A DNA stretch of 24,324 nucleotides from Pholiota molesta (GCA_014925825.1 JACGCK010000435.1:1-24324), one strand, 5' to 3'; numbered from the stretch's first letter, positions 9,120 to 20,151 are shown. Made by a program: numbers and translations. The notes: a model not told the origin generated them from the sequence alone.

Positions 9120-10956
9120 GCTTGCCTATGGCGCGATCCCGCGGTATCTGCGCTACAACGTTTGGACGGACGAACGGTCTTGCTCGCTGCCATCGACTGC
9201 CGAGTGGACCGAAACCGCAGAGCCACTTCCCTCCGTCCCTCCCCATGAACTCGCCAATCCCATTGCTCTGAAAACCATCTCCGAAAACCCGCACCTTTTC
9301 TCGGTTACCACACCCATCAATGTCGACGTATTCGAACGACTCCTCGCCACCCATCCCAACCAGCCCTTTGTTCGCTCCGTCTGTAGGGGACTCCGTGAGG
9401 GCTTCTGGCCATGGGCCGATACCCACATCGGAGAGTATCCCGACACACACTCAGAAGACCGTGGCCCACCCAATGACGAGGGAAAAGCGGCTTTTCTGCA
9501 CGCCCAGCGCGATATCGAGATTGAGAAGGGTCGATACTCGCCCTCATTCGGACCCCACCTTCTCCCGGGCATGTACTGCATGCCCATCCATGCCGTCCCC
9601 AAACCCCACTCCTCCGACTTCCGCTTGGTGACAGATCATAGCGCGGGTCCCTACTCCTTGAACAGCATGATCGATGGCGCCAAGGTTCGTGGCTTCCCCC
9701 TCGACAATATGCGTCACATTGGCGAGATGCTCCTTGCCATCCGGCGGGAGCACGGCGACCGCCCGTTGGTCATGTTCAAGTCAGACATCGCCGAGGCATA
9801 TCGCCTCTTGCCCATGCATCCCATCTGGCAGCTGAAACAGGCCGTCTTCGTTGATGGTGAGGGCCACATAGACCGACGGAATTGCTTCGGGAACTGCGGG
9901 GCCAACGGCATCTTCATCTGTGTCAACGGGCTCATCGCGTGGATCATCAAATATGTGAAGGAGATCCTGGGCATTTTCACCTACGTCGATGACTCGTCCG
10001 GCGCCGAATTTGCTGACCAGCTAACCTATTATGCACCATACAAGAAGCTCATGCCCTCGAAGCAGGTCGCTCTCTTGCAGGTGTGGGATGAGCTCGGTGT
10101 CCCTCACAAGGAGGCGAAGCAGGTCTTCGGTTCCCCGCTCACTATCATCGGTATCGACGTCGACCCCAACAGTATGACCCTCACCCTGCCCGCCGAGTCT
10201 CGTCAGTCCCTCTTGGAGGAGCTTCGTTTGTGGGGATCAAACCAACCAGCCGCTCCCATGGCGCATTCAAACTCAAGAAGTGGCAGGTCATGGCGGGCTG
10301 GGTGAACTGGGCGCTCAACGTCTACCCACTTCTCCGCCCGGCGCTTAACAATGTCTACCCAAAATCGCCGGCAAGCTGGCCCCTCGCGAGCGCGTATGGG
10401 TAAACAATGCCATTCGCGACGACTTCAACTGGGCCGCAAACCTGCTGGAGCGTTCGTCGGGCGTTCGCCTGCTCAAGTCCAAGTCCTGGGACCCGTCCCT
10501 CGCTGATGTCACCGTCTACTGCGACGCTTGTCTCGAGGGTCTAGGTTTTTGGTTTCCTGACCACCGCGTCGGTTACTATTCTCCTGTCCCTCTTACGGTG
10601 CCCGTTGACTTAATCTTTTTCTACGAGGCGCTGAGTGTTGCCTCCGCATCCAACGTGTTCACCTTTCGTCCCCCGACGGCTCTCGCATTGTGGTATTCAC
10701 TGATAACATGAACACCGTTAACATATTCAACTCCTTCCACTGCCTCCCTCCCTATAACAATCTACTGCGTTTCGTGGTGGACCTTCTTGTTGAAGGTGAC
10801 CACGATCTTCGCGTGCTTCATATCCCAGGTGAACAGAATGTCGTCGCCGACGCCATTTCTCGCCAAGACTTCGGGAAGGCGATCTCCCTTGTCCCTGGCC
10901 TCCAGCTCCTTGATTTTCAACCCCCTCCTGTGGCGCTGGGGGCAGCCCGGAAATGA
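9052..10956 (+). pseudogene. DIRS-type Pol: reverse transcriptase and RNase H (several frameshifts)
   Basis: Probable start at ATG 9052, overlapping the Gag zinc-finger region by 68 nt in another frame. The RT shows DFRLVTDHS, motif A FKSDIAEAYRLLPMHP, motif B around RNCFGNCGANG and the catalytic box TYVDDS (about 9978-9996). The frame shifts near 10237 (WGS to KPTSRSHGAFKLKKWQVM), near 10360 (within NNVYPK to IAGKLAPRERVW) and near 10650-10690. RNase H residues are VTVYCDACLEGLGFW (first Asp), FFYEALSVASA (Glu), VFTDNMNTVNIFNSF (Asp) and NVVADAISRQD (last Asp), so the active-site set is present but spread over frames. The final frame ends at 10956. Non-functional as it stands. Confidence 0.78.
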
Positions 10957-11137
10957 TCATCAAGTCTTCGGTTCGGTCCAGACAGCCCCCTCGGGAAGTC
11001 TGGACCCGCGAGCGCTTAGTTGTGAGCGCGCGATCGCCCTTGGTCATGCCATTGACACCTCAACATGGAAATCATATGGATCTGCCACCAGAGTCTGCCA
11101 GGTCAATGGATACAGCCCTTATAACTACCACAGATAG
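10957..11137 (+). pseudogene. Tyrosine recombinase N-terminal remnant
   Basis: The stretch ALSCERAIALGHAIDTSTW followed by KSYGSATRVCQ matches the start of the core-binding (SAM-like) domain of DIRS/Ngaro tyrosine recombinases (usual form AL-DSTR-SY-SAL--F--FC). It follows RNase H in another frame and stops at 11137. The catalytic R-H-R-Y domain is absent, probably lost or displaced by the neighbouring element. Confidence 0.6.
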
Positions 11138-11197
11138 GGTGATGGATAATGTCCACTAACTATAAGGGATGTATTCCCTACCATATTACTGCCTGCC

Positions 11198-11217
11198 GAT
11201 GGATGCAGGCATCCATC
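11198..11217. repeat. 20-bp perfect palindrome near the left arm end
   Basis: GATGGATGC, AG, GCATCCATC: perfect 9-bp arms. It lies at the outermost part of the left arm; the matching place on the right is the last bases of the window, where the inverted copy appears to lose its match. Confidence 0.7.
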
Positions 11218-12540
11218 CTGCCACCTGCATCCATCCGTGCACGTGCTCAGTATCCATCCCACGCCGACACAGCCATTGGATTCGAGCTCCATTACCCCTC
11301 CACCATCGCTGCCTGCATCCATCCGACTCCATCGTGTCTCCATCCATTGCTGCCCACATCCATTGCCTCTGTTGGATCATGCTGTCCAGCCAGCTGTCCA
11401 CACGTGTTCCACGTGTTTACTCCATCGCGCCTCCTGCATCCATTGCCCATGTTGGATGCAACTCCATCCTCCCGCCCTTCCCTCGCATCCATCGCACGTG
11501 TCCCAATCCTTCCCGCCCCCGGTGCGTATCCATTCCAACTCCATATTCCTTAGCTGACCATCCCAATCTAGGATGTTCCTCTCTGCCGCGGTAGGAACCG
11601 CGGCTTCCCTCGTGTCAATCCGCCCGCCCTCGCACGTCCATTGCCCATATAGGATACCACATCCATTGGGCTTGGCCGCTCTCCCCCCTCATCCCATTTG
11701 GCCTTCGTGCATCCATTGCCCGTACACGGCCCCTCCTCCATTGGCCATTCTTGTGCCGTGCCCGCCCGCCCGCCTCCTGTCCCGTGTGCGCCAATTCCCC
11801 CCCTCCCCCCTTGCGCTATTTGACCTTCATGCATCCATTGCGCGTACGCGCCCCATCCTCCACTGACTACCCTTGCACAGCGCCCGCTCTCCCGGCCCAC
11901 TCTCCCTGCTGCCCCATGCGCCATTTTCCTCCCCCCCCCTTGCGCTATTCGGCCTTCGCGCATCCATTGCCCATATAGGACACTGTATCCATTGCGTTTG
12001 GCCGCTCTCTCCACCCTCGTGCCATTATTCGACCTTCGCGTATCCATTCGCGTATCCATTGCCCACATGCCTATTCCATTGGCTATCCTTGCACTGCTTG
12101 CGCTGCTTGCGCTTGGCCCTCTCCCCCTTTGCAACAATCGACCTTCTCGCATCCATTGCCCGTACAGGGCACATATTCCATTGACCATCCTTGCGCCGCG
12201 ACCGCTCTATCTCCCTCTTGCATTGTGCCTGTCATCCGCCATCACCCATCCATCACCCATCCATCACCCATCCATCACCCATATAGGATACCGCATCCAT
12301 TGCGCTTGGCCGCTCTCCCCTCATCCCATTTGGCCTGCACGTATCCATTGTCCATACACAGTCCCTCCTCCATTGACCATCCTTGTGCTGTGACTGCTCT
12401 CCCTCCCTCCTGCCCCGTGCGCCAATTCGGTCTTCGCACATCCATTGCCCATGCATGGTCCATTCTCCATTGACCATCCTTGCACCACGCCGGGGCCCGG
12501 CTCTCCATCCCTCCTGCCCTGTTCTGATCACCTGCTATTA
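11201..12540 (+). repeat. Left inverted arm, CATCCATTG minisatellite
   Basis: GC-rich, pyrimidine-rich DNA with about a dozen copies of CATCCATTG and many one-base variants, embedded in larger imperfect units of roughly 110-120 bp that include CCCATATAGGATACC, TTGGCCGCTCTCC and CCTCCATTGACCATCC. From 11201 to about 12058 it is nearly identical to the reverse complement of 23466-24324, with scattered 1-bp indels (for example near 11578 and 11610). The inner part, 12059-12540, matches 23110-23465 only after rearrangement of repeat units. Long open frames on both strands are by-products of the repeats, not genes. Confidence 0.85.
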
Positions 12541-12815
12541 CACATCCATTGCCTGTACCGGGTGCATCATCCATTGACCATCCTTGCCCCGCGCTTGCTC
12601 TGCGCGGTCGGATCCGCGGCTTACTCTTAGTCAATCTGCTTGCGCCGTCCGCTTACCCCTCCCCCGCACCTATCCATACGCATCCATTAGCTATATACAG
12701 CCTGCCATCTTGTATTTTTGATCCCTATATAAATCATCGCCCACCCTATCTATTGTTATGCATCAGTTTAGACATATGCATCTAAGTACTCATGTATATA
12801 TATCAATATCATCAC
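12541..12815. other. Inner edge of left arm, no gene
   Basis: To about 12690 the same CCATTG-type repeats continue in decayed form without an exact partner on the right. Beyond that is AT-rich sequence with TATATAAATC at about 12724 and TATATATATC near 12796. No coding sequence seen; by position it is 3' flank of the transposase. Confidence 0.5.
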
Positions 12816-15800
12816 TTATACAATTTCTACCATCACCTTTGCGTCCCTTCCATCCATGGTCAGCAATCTCTCTGACAGCCCAGACCACTTCAGCTGACAA
12901 AAATCGTGCATCTTCTGTTGAATGTCCGCCTGCCGTAAGGCGTAGGCGCGTTTTCCGTCGATGACCCGAATATTTGCGGGATGCTTGCCTGAATGTACTC
13001 TTACTCTTGATCATTGGCGGGTCCAAAGAAAGCTCCATCCACCAATTAGCTTGCCAGGAAAATAAGCAAGGACCCGTTCATCTCCTCAGCGAGAAGGAGA
13101 CATTCTTCCTGCCAGCGATGTGCGCGTGCTCGAGCTCGGCACCATTCGATACGAAGGGCTACCCCGCTCCGTTAGCAGTAGTACAAAATGAAATAAACTT
13201 AACTATAACGCACCATCTTGGGTCCTTCATCATTCCATCACCGGCACCATGTACTTTCCAAATCCATGAGAGCAACCTATGCCCTTCGCCCCTGCCTATG
13301 TCATCCATCGATGCCAATCCCCGTACGTGTTCATCCTTTAACTCTTTGAAGGTATTCTTCCACGTGTCAGACTCTTTGCGGAATGTTGCCAGGCGCTCAT
13401 TGCACGGCGCACGTACCGATATTTCACAACCGAAGCGCGACACGGTGTTCGACATTCTTGATTAGGGATTGACTTCGAGTGTTCATTGCTTGACCACGCG
13501 AATCTTTATCCTTTGATTTGTAAAGCCGAGTTCGAAGGAGAAGATGGGATCGGAGAGTGTTCAGTGTACTGTCAGCCATTGCGTACCGCAGCTGCCACTC
13601 AGCTCGATGAGCCGCGGGTTGCACGCAACAGAGTCTATGACACTCGAAGGGAGGTATAACTGGATATCTTCAATAGCCAGTGATCCCCCTCCATCCGAAG
13701 TTGCATGAGCCCGTAATGCAGCAACCTCGGGCATGTAGAGATTCTGGATCTCACACCATGCCTCAAACTTGCGACGTAGGTAGTTGCATCGCTCCACAAT
13801 CTTCGCCCGTTGGAGATCAGTTGAATGAGAGCTAGTTCGGCTGAATCGACGACCAGTTTGCGTCTAAGTAACAAACATGTGATGTTTGAATTGAGAAGGA
13901 TACATCAAACAAATTAATGGATACGTACTGAAGATCTTCGATTTCGAGGCCTTGATAAATTAGAAGACTCGGTGAATTAGCGTCATGTATCGCTGTAAAT
14001 TCTCCTTGGAATAGCTGCAGCATCTTCTTGAGCGAGTCGAAGACGAACTTCTTTTCATTTATCACTGTTATACCTAATGTAAGTGGCATTTAAAACAATT
14101 GCTTTCAAAACTAACCGATTTCATTAACTTGAAATGGATTAGGATTTCGGGCACGATCCACTTCCAGTTCAGACAGAGTGCGTCCATTCATCTGTCGGTG
14201 CGACGGAATGATCCAGGCCATCGTTTACTTTGATTGAAAGGGCAGCGTCGAATTCAAGGAAGGCCGGACACTTTCCTCGCGTCCCGCCAATGCTTCTGTA
14301 GTTTTCGTACAAATGTCGGCGCTTAAAGATCGTTAGAAATAATAAGTAAGAAGAACCATTTGAACTTACCAATTTGTGTGTCTTCCTCCAATACGCGCAC
14401 CAAAGTGATCTATCCAATGTATCGCGGCGAGAACCAGGGCCCATTTCCTTCGTACTGGTGCAACTGCGTTAATCTCGGACCAGCCCCGCTCCGGTGCTCT
14501 CCATCCGTTCTACCGACGCCAGGTACCAGATTAAAGAGAAACTCGTTTGACATTCCAGGACATGAGCCGGCAGATGAAACTTTGGGACGAGAGTGGTTAG
14601 ATTCATTTGACCATTGGAAAGTGGGTTAGGGGGATATTTGAACACGCTTTTCTAGGTTCCGAGACCATGGCAAGCTATGTCATACGATACCACAAGCTGG
14701 GGGGGGGGTATTGATTTTCAGACTGGAAAGTAGGAAGTAATCCATGTTCACATAGCTGTATAGACTCCATTGTTAGTTGATCCATATTGGTGAAAACATT
14801 TATTCTCACCGTTCACCTTCTGCAAGTCACCCACTCCATTCGCCGTTTCATGTCATGACGACCACACTCTGCCGTTCCGGTACCATTTGACGCCATCCCT
14901 CTCCGCCTCGCTTCGATGCTGCTTTAATTGCGTCATGGTCGACACATAGGCTTTTCTCTTGACCGACGCGCGTGTCAAATTTTGAAAGGTAATCTTTGAG
15001 CGCGTTTCTTCAACGACATAGGCGTAGCCATGGTTAAGCCCTGGATCTCTCTGATGGTTTGACACATTAAGCCGCTTCAGGCGAAAGTTCGCATCGATAG
15101 CCACGAAAAGAGTATACAACCACCTTAAATAACATGTATCCATTAGCAAACCCATGGATACACCAAATAAATTCTTACTGATCTGATTGCGGTCTTGTCT
15201 TCCAGTCAGGAGGTAGATTGATATCGGGCAGTGGACAAGCTGGGCACAATACGGCACATTCACCTTCTTTAGTGCCTTTGACGCCCGGCTAGAATGGCGG
15301 ACCCATGCGCTTCAATAAACGTACATGCCTCCATTCACGAACAATCCGTAAAAAGACATGTAGCGATCCTAAAGCCATTACAAGTCAAATGAAGCAAAAT
15401 TTCAGGAAATAAAACTATGCCTACCGGTGGAAATTTGTCCCCGTATTGTCCGTCCGCGCTTCTAAGGCTTTGTAAACTCGAAAGCGGAAACCTTGGAGTT
15501 AAAGCTTAGCATTTGGAAGGTTCGAGGACACGAAAGTGGCTGCTGAGCGAGGATCGGTTGTCGTTGATGGAAAAAGCCGGGCCCGCAGTAATTGAGCTGT
15601 ATGATGGACGGAATGTAAGCACCCACAGAAGCGCAGGGTTATTTGATGAACACCATCGCAATCGATGACCGTAAATTCATCATTGTGTGGTATTACTGGA
15701 ACTGGACAGCTGGTTCCGACGACGTGGCCAAGCTGCACATGTAACCCAAGGGATCTGAGCGTGTCTTTTCAAAGAAAGAACCATTCCAGAACTATGTCAT

Positions 15801-16531
15801 AGAAAATTAGCACTGCATTTCAAACTTGTTACTGAAAACACGACGTACCTGAATGCGATGGTAAGGCAGGCTCTGATGGTGTGCAACGATGCATGCAGAA
15901 CAGAACATTCGAGCATCTTGGCAATCTGTGCAGCGATACATTGGAGCTGATAGACAGTTGGAAGAAGCGCAGCTATCAGCGTCACTCGAGTCCCCACGTC
16001 CTTCCAAGTCGAAGCAGCTCCTCTACATATCTGTCAATGTAAGGCACCCAAAGTAGTAGAGGATTATCCTAAGCGAAGTTTAATAATATTTCAATATACT
16101 GTACATTTATTCAAATGAGAACATACAGCATCTGTTCGTTTGCGTTTATGTGCAGAATCTGGAAGAATATCATCATTATCCGGAGTAACTTGCGTCGAGA
16201 GATTGGCAGATAGGCTCCCTAATCCTTCTACTTCGAGTAATCGAGTCTCGTCATCGACACGCTCAATGTCGTCCTCAGTCGGTGGGAAAAACGAACTTGA
16301 TGGAACTGAAGGAGATGTGGTTGGATTTTGAACTGGATGAAAACTCCTTGGAGGTGAGGGTGGAACAGGAATGAATGAACTTGATGATTCCCCAGAGACA
16401 TCATAAGATATATGGCGTTCAACACGCTGCACAGTCTCAGCCATGGGTGGTTTCATGGCTTGCTTTAGGTTGGCTGGCTTGGACTTTGTCAGTACCTCCA
16501 TGATAATCTGGGGACGTTTCTTTGCAGGCAT
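12816..16531 (-). pseudogene. KDZ-family transposase with CxC2 cysteine cluster (broken)
   Basis: The start is likely at 16531 (MPAKKRPQIIMEV). After a Ser/Pro-rich N-terminus and an intron (16069-16126) come WVPYIDRYVEELLRL and the CxC2 cluster MYRCTDCQDARMFCSACIVAH with SLPYHRIQ. Next, after another intron (15792-15848), are the HVQLGH and FTVIDCDGVH segments. FLRIVREWRHVRLLKRMG and CAVLCPACPLPD follow, then the KDZ core with VAIDANFRLKRLNVS, YVNMDY, VVSYDIAC (about 14670-14690) and VPKFHLPAHVLECQTSFS (14532-14592). C-terminal parts include EAWCEIQNLYMPEVAALRA, LRSHLLLRTRLYKSKDK, WCRARARAHRWQEE and GKRAYALRQADIQ, ending at TAA 12816. Introns are also seen at 15369-15424, 15124-15178 and 14756-14809. 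One-base losses shift the frame near 16006, 15759, 13600 and twice near 13065-13085, a shift falls in the G10 run at 14699-14708, and a TAG stands at 15289-15291. The DIACQW motif has become DIACHG. It is inactive. Confidence 0.85.
14699..14708. repeat. G10 homopolymer at a transposase frameshift
   Basis: On the coding (minus) strand the run is C10. Upstream the frame reads YVNMDYFLLSS and ends in Pro codons; downstream the conserved QLVVSYDIAC is in another frame. Slippage in the run is the simplest explanation. Confidence 0.7.
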
Positions 16532-16697
16532 CTTGATATGAACGCGAAGATGAAGTTCAGCTATGGATAATGGATACACTGAGGTTACGCTAGCATCCAT
16601 TACACCGATTACCAATATACATCTCTGATCAGATTTCGTGCTTACAGCGGCTCAGATGACCGTACAGATTTTACATAGATTTTACAAAAATGGTACA

Positions 16698-17507
16698 CTA
16701 CTTGCCTGTGGAGGAGTTAGAAGGACCCGGCGACGTGAATATTCTAATATGTCTCGGGTTGACCTCTTCGCCCTTACTGACTTCCCCTGGTCGATTATCC
16801 TGCCAATATATGTCAGCCCAAGTCGAAAGATAGGCGCCCAACTCAATACTCACAACATCAATAGGGTTTTTCGCAGAACCCTCTGCTTTCTTGGGTGATA
16901 CTGGAGGGGATGTCTAGATAGGAACAACATAAATATCGCACAGCAGTGACAGAGAAACTACTCACAATGTCGATCGGATTTCCCGCAGAACCCAGAATTT
17001 TCACCGAGCCCTCTTCGTTCTTGGTTGATTCCGAAGGAGGTAACTAGACAAGAAAGTAAGTATCGCATAAGGATCGCAGTGACCCAAGCTCTTGCCTTCG
17101 CATCCGGTGATTTATCGACTTTGTTAGTGCGTGATTTGAACAACATGGACCAGTGTTCAAGCTCCTGGGAGTAGGCACCCAAGCCAGACCAGGCTTTGAT
17201 GGATCTAATCAAAGCCTGGAAAATGTTATATCAGAACGAATTGGCTCATATAATAGGCGCGTACCTTGCGTTGGTTCTCAAGGTCAGCCTTCATGAAGTC
17301 GAGGTCCGGATACTCCCTGGCATTCACGGGCCATCGCATGCAGTGATGCTCGAAGACGACTTTGAAGAATTCTACCTCTTCTGCCTTACCCTCTGAATGG
17401 GCTTGAAGGTAGTAGGGTCCCATGCGGTGGATAAATCGCCGTTTATCAATTTGAGCTTGTATGTTAGCCGGGGTAGCCTCCGCTTTGGGCAGCGGAAGAT
17501 CGAACAT
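16698..17507 (-). CDS. Uncharacterised 200-aa protein, five coding exons, duplicated exon
   Basis: Exons 17265-17507, 17096-17215, 16966-17043, 16854-16913 and 16698-16799, all phase 0, giving 603 nt. The start is MFDLPLPKAEA. An upstream exon at 17562-17610 joins in phase (CVCHCAQVQLSLD), so the true start may lie higher. The N-terminal half is a compact region with RRFIHRMGPYYLQAHSEG and FFKVVFEHHCMRWPV, then IKAWSGLGAYSQELEHW. The C-terminal third is Ser/Pro/Glu-rich and contains two versions of PP-S-K--EGS-K-PID in consecutive exons. The intron at 17044-17095 uses a GC-AG pair (AAG|GCAAGA). I do not recognise the family; no signal peptide or membrane segment. It is transcribed in the same direction as the transposase, whose start is 167 bp beyond its stop, and lies divergent to the next gene. 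Open throughout. Confidence 0.68.
16854..17095 (-). repeat. Tandem intron-exon duplication
   Basis: Two neighbouring intron-plus-exon units. The introns share GTCACTGC, TGCGATA and a TCTAG acceptor. The exons encode LPPSESTKNEEGSVK...NPIDI and TSPPVSPKKAEGSAKNPIDV. The first copy has about 18 nt more in the exon and a GC donor, the second a GT donor. The lengths are about 130 and 112 bp. Confidence 0.65.
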
Positions 17508-17932
17508 CTAAGTTTAGACATGCCGTTAGAATAATCGCTTGACCAAAAAAACCATTCTCACATCGAGAGAAAGTTGAACTTGGGCGCAGTGGCACACACA
17601 GTGGGGGAAGCTAGAAAGTAAAATGTGGTTCGAGGGCAAAAGGAGGGGGAATTAAAGCGACTCCTTCAGGTTCTTGGATTCCATTGCTTCTCGTGCTTAC
17701 TAAATCCGACGTAATGCGCACAGACCCAAAACATTAAATGAAAGAAAAATGCAGCAGATATTATAGCGTATATAATACATTGTAAAAAAATCAGAATCAG
17801 AATCTCCTGATTAATACCTTTTGAACAAGATAGTTTGGACTGGTGGTTTAGATGCCCGAAATAAAAGTCAGACGACGCACCAGGATGCGACGAAGGTAAA
17901 CACGATTTCTCTATGCTTGCACACCTACTCTC
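17508..17932. promoter_or_regulatory. Divergent promoter region between the 200-aa and 187-aa genes
   Basis: This 425-bp interval separates two genes transcribed away from each other. It includes at least one intron (17508-17561) and exon (17562-17610) of the minus-strand gene's 5' end. An AT-rich core at about 17755-17800 contains TATATAATACA near 17770. An ORF of 95 codons on the minus strand (17666-17953) has no coding features. The location of transcription starts is not determined. Confidence 0.45.
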
Positions 17933-18610
17933 ATGGGCCGTGCCAAAATTCATCTGACCGCTGAGGCTAAACGCGAAGCAAACCGCGCAAAGAGTAAGCG
18001 GTACTATGAGAAGTATATATCATTCTATTTCTTAAGTTCCCGGCTGTCTTGTCTAATTATTTATTGTAGATCCAAAGCCACAATTAATGCACAACGTCGT
18101 AAAACATACAAGAAGACAAAAGCGATGTATACAACACCTCAGGCACTCTACTATCTATAATACACTAATTACATACTACACAGTACAGTCCAACTGCACA
18201 AGAGCGCAGCTAAATCCCCAGTCGCTGATGAGATACGTAGTCCGATATCCGTTTGGATGGAACATGCCCAGCGCCTCAAAAGGCGCTTGAATAACATTAC
18301 AAATGGATCACCAAAAACCTTTGTCAACACCGCATGCCAGCAGTATATGGTTTCACTCAAATCAGAAGCTCTGGATGACCTTGTTGAGCAGCTCAGCAAT
18401 GTACAGACAGCCATAACACGATGCCATGACGAAGTCCTTCAACTTGTCGGGGTTGGTGTGGAATTGGGAGAGGTTAACGAGCTTAGCACGGAAGTACGGA
18501 TGGTTATCACTTGGATTGATGAAATACGGTGCACTATACTAGAGGACGATCACCGCCTCCCTGTCTTCAAGATGTACTTGGAGGGCAAGTATAGTTTTCA
18601 GTGTGCATAA
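17933..18610 (+). CDS. 187-aa basic-region protein, three exons
   Basis: Exons 17933-18012, 18070-18126 and 18184-18610 join in phase to 564 nt. Introns start GTATAT and GTATAC and have CTAAT branch-like sequences before TAG and CAG. The N-terminus MGRAKIHLTAEAKREANRAK followed by SKRYYEKSKATINAQRRK is a dense basic helix like the MGRP...ANRAK-RYYEK---INARRR proteins common in basidiomycete genomes, and it recalls a bZIP basic region without an evident leucine zipper. The C-terminal region (NNITNGSPKTFVNTACQQYM, then a helical stretch with LQLVGVGVELGEV and WIDEIRC) is conserved-looking but unnamed to me. Nuclear nucleic-acid binding is plausible from charge only. No frameshift or stop, unlike the nearby transposase. 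It is tail to tail with the next gene, 132 bp between stop codons. Confidence 0.72.
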
Positions 18611-18742
18611 AGGGAGGTCTGGTAATAACAAACAATATATTGCAAAGATCAACGTGCACAGTACATTTCAGACAAATAACAGACGGTATACATGGTAAGC
18701 AACTACACAAAAGCATGAGCAGTATGTAGCAAAAATGTGCGA

Positions 18743-19736
18743 TCACTGGCGGCCTCCACAGCCAGGGTGGGGGAGGGTGACGGGGCTGGGAGTAACGACC
18801 ATGACGAGGCCGGCAGCCAAAGCTTCATCGAAGGCGGCCTGGGCGGCGGCCTGGGACGAGTACCTGCGGTAGCAGGCACCACTCACGCCCGAGACGAGGG
18901 GCTGAACAATGTGCCTGTTGAGCAAGATCAATAAAAAAACCATTTACAAGCAGGTAGAAAACGTACCAGTGGGTGAACACCCCCACCTGGAGGCCGATGG
19001 TCACAACATAGAAAGCCTCGGAGGGGCGAACCGTATTGAACTGTTGGCAGAAGGCGCAGTGGAAGCCGTTGCCCGAGAGCGTGGCACTGCCGCCGCTCGC
19101 ACCAGTGGCGACAGCAGGGGCAGCAGGGGCAGCTGCGGAGCTGGGATGCCACTGGAGAGCGCTCCTCCTAGGCGGGTCGTCATCTTCTTCCCAATCATCG
19201 GCCCAATCCAAGGTGGCCGAAGTCGCCCTAGCAGAGCCAGCCTGAGTGGCTTCGGTATCTTTGCAAGGAAACAGGCGGTGAGATTTATGCTCAAACCCAT
19301 CAAGATATCAAGCTTACCACCAGCGCTGGTGGCCAAAGTATCGGCCTCGGATTCGTGATCACCAGTGTCACTGGTGTTGTTGCCTATGTTAGGAGCGGGA
19401 GCGGGGATGGCCTCGGTGGTGGCAGTTTCGCCACTGGCGGCATCTTCTGGGGGTGGTGGGAGAGAACGCGTTAGATACTAGTCACTCGGGTATATATAAT
19501 GAGTACTTACCAGAAATGGTGGGGCCGGTGCCATTCGCCGCAGCCGCAGCCGCTGCCAAAACATTGGCTCGGGCTGGTGATACCAAAAATGTCTTTGTTA
19601 GATGGATGTGGGAGATATATGATACAATAAACTTACTGCGCGCGTTATTGACATCTATGCCCATGAGCAATAGTGTCGCCACGAGATCATCGATGGATTT
19701 AACCCCGTCAGGGTTAGTGTGGGGTACGCGAGCCAT
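18743..19736 (-). CDS. 251-aa protein with RNase H1 N-terminal (viroplasmin-type) domain
   Basis: Five exons, 19637-19736, 19511-19573, 19318-19446, 18967-19258 and 18743-18914, total 756 nt with all junctions in phase and GTAAG or GTACG donors. After a short N-terminus (MARVPHTNPDGVKSIDDLV), an Ala/Ser/Thr/Pro-rich low-complexity middle and an acidic patch (DWADDWEEDDDPPRR) comes a C-terminal domain. FYVVTIGLQVGVFTHW is joined across the last intron to HIVQPLVSGVSGACYRRY and SSQAAAQAAFDEAL. This is the pattern of the RNase H1 N-terminal hybrid-binding/caulimovirus viroplasmin fold (YVV--G---GVF--W-----V-GVSGA-Y--Y-S---A--AF). There is no RNase H catalytic domain, so it would bind RNA-DNA hybrid or dsRNA rather than cut it. 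A CAFC pair lies just before the domain. Binding role is inference from the fold. Confidence 0.78.
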
Positions 19737-20151
19737 AGTGCTGGTTTCGGTGAGACAATGCGGATAAATGTGGGGAATGTATTGGATAGCCTCTGATGGA
19801 TCCTGGCCGCTTATTTTAGCCTTTTTGAAATTCCCACACCTTGGCTGAAATTAACTGTACAGCCGGTTCACACGATTTTACAAAGGCCAATCGTACTACT
19901 TTTAAAATCTACTCGTACGACTGATAAATTGTTTTATGAGCCATGGAGTCCTCGGCTGAGAATAGGGAGGGAGGGGATGAGTGCGGGGGCAAGAATCATA
20001 GGCTGTATAGTCGTTCGGGGTTATCCGCCCCACAGGACAAGGTTACCCAATTTTTTTTCCAGAAGGAGACTGTCGCTTAAACTCTAACATAACATTTACC
20101 CGCCGTCGCTTGTTAAACTTACGGCACCTATTTGCATCCGTTCCGGGTATC
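19737..20151. promoter_or_regulatory. Divergent promoter region between the 251-aa and 814-aa genes
   Basis: This 415-bp region is free of convincing coding sequence between two start codons facing apart, so it should hold both promoters. AT-rich patches at about 19810-19930 and a T8 run at about 20052-20059 are the only notable features. I see no clear TATA box or operator-like repeat. Confidence 0.5.

Larger units (their letters stand above)
7540..11137 (+). mobile_element. DIRS-like tyrosine-recombinase retrotransposon (decayed, 3' truncated)
   Basis: A GC-rich unit with the order Gag, overlapping Pol (RT then RNase H), then the start of a tyrosine recombinase, which is the order of DIRS-type elements and differs from LTR elements with a DDE integrase. 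The recombinase is cut off after its N-terminal segment, at the edge of the CATCCATTG minisatellite. The 5' limit is a composition change, not a mapped terminus, and I did not find the inverted or split repeats that bound such elements. At least four frame changes make it inactive. Confidence 0.75.

Noticed and set aside
11568..12188. 206-codon minus-strand ORF, and its counterpart of 216 codons at 23186-23836
   Set aside because: They consist of repeated MGNG/QWM-type peptides from the minisatellite, occur in both arms in mirror image and in several frames.
17666..17953. 95-codon minus-strand ORF as first exon of the 200-aa gene
   Set aside because: Its end is not in phase with the exon at 17562-17610 at any donor I could find, and its composition looks non-coding.
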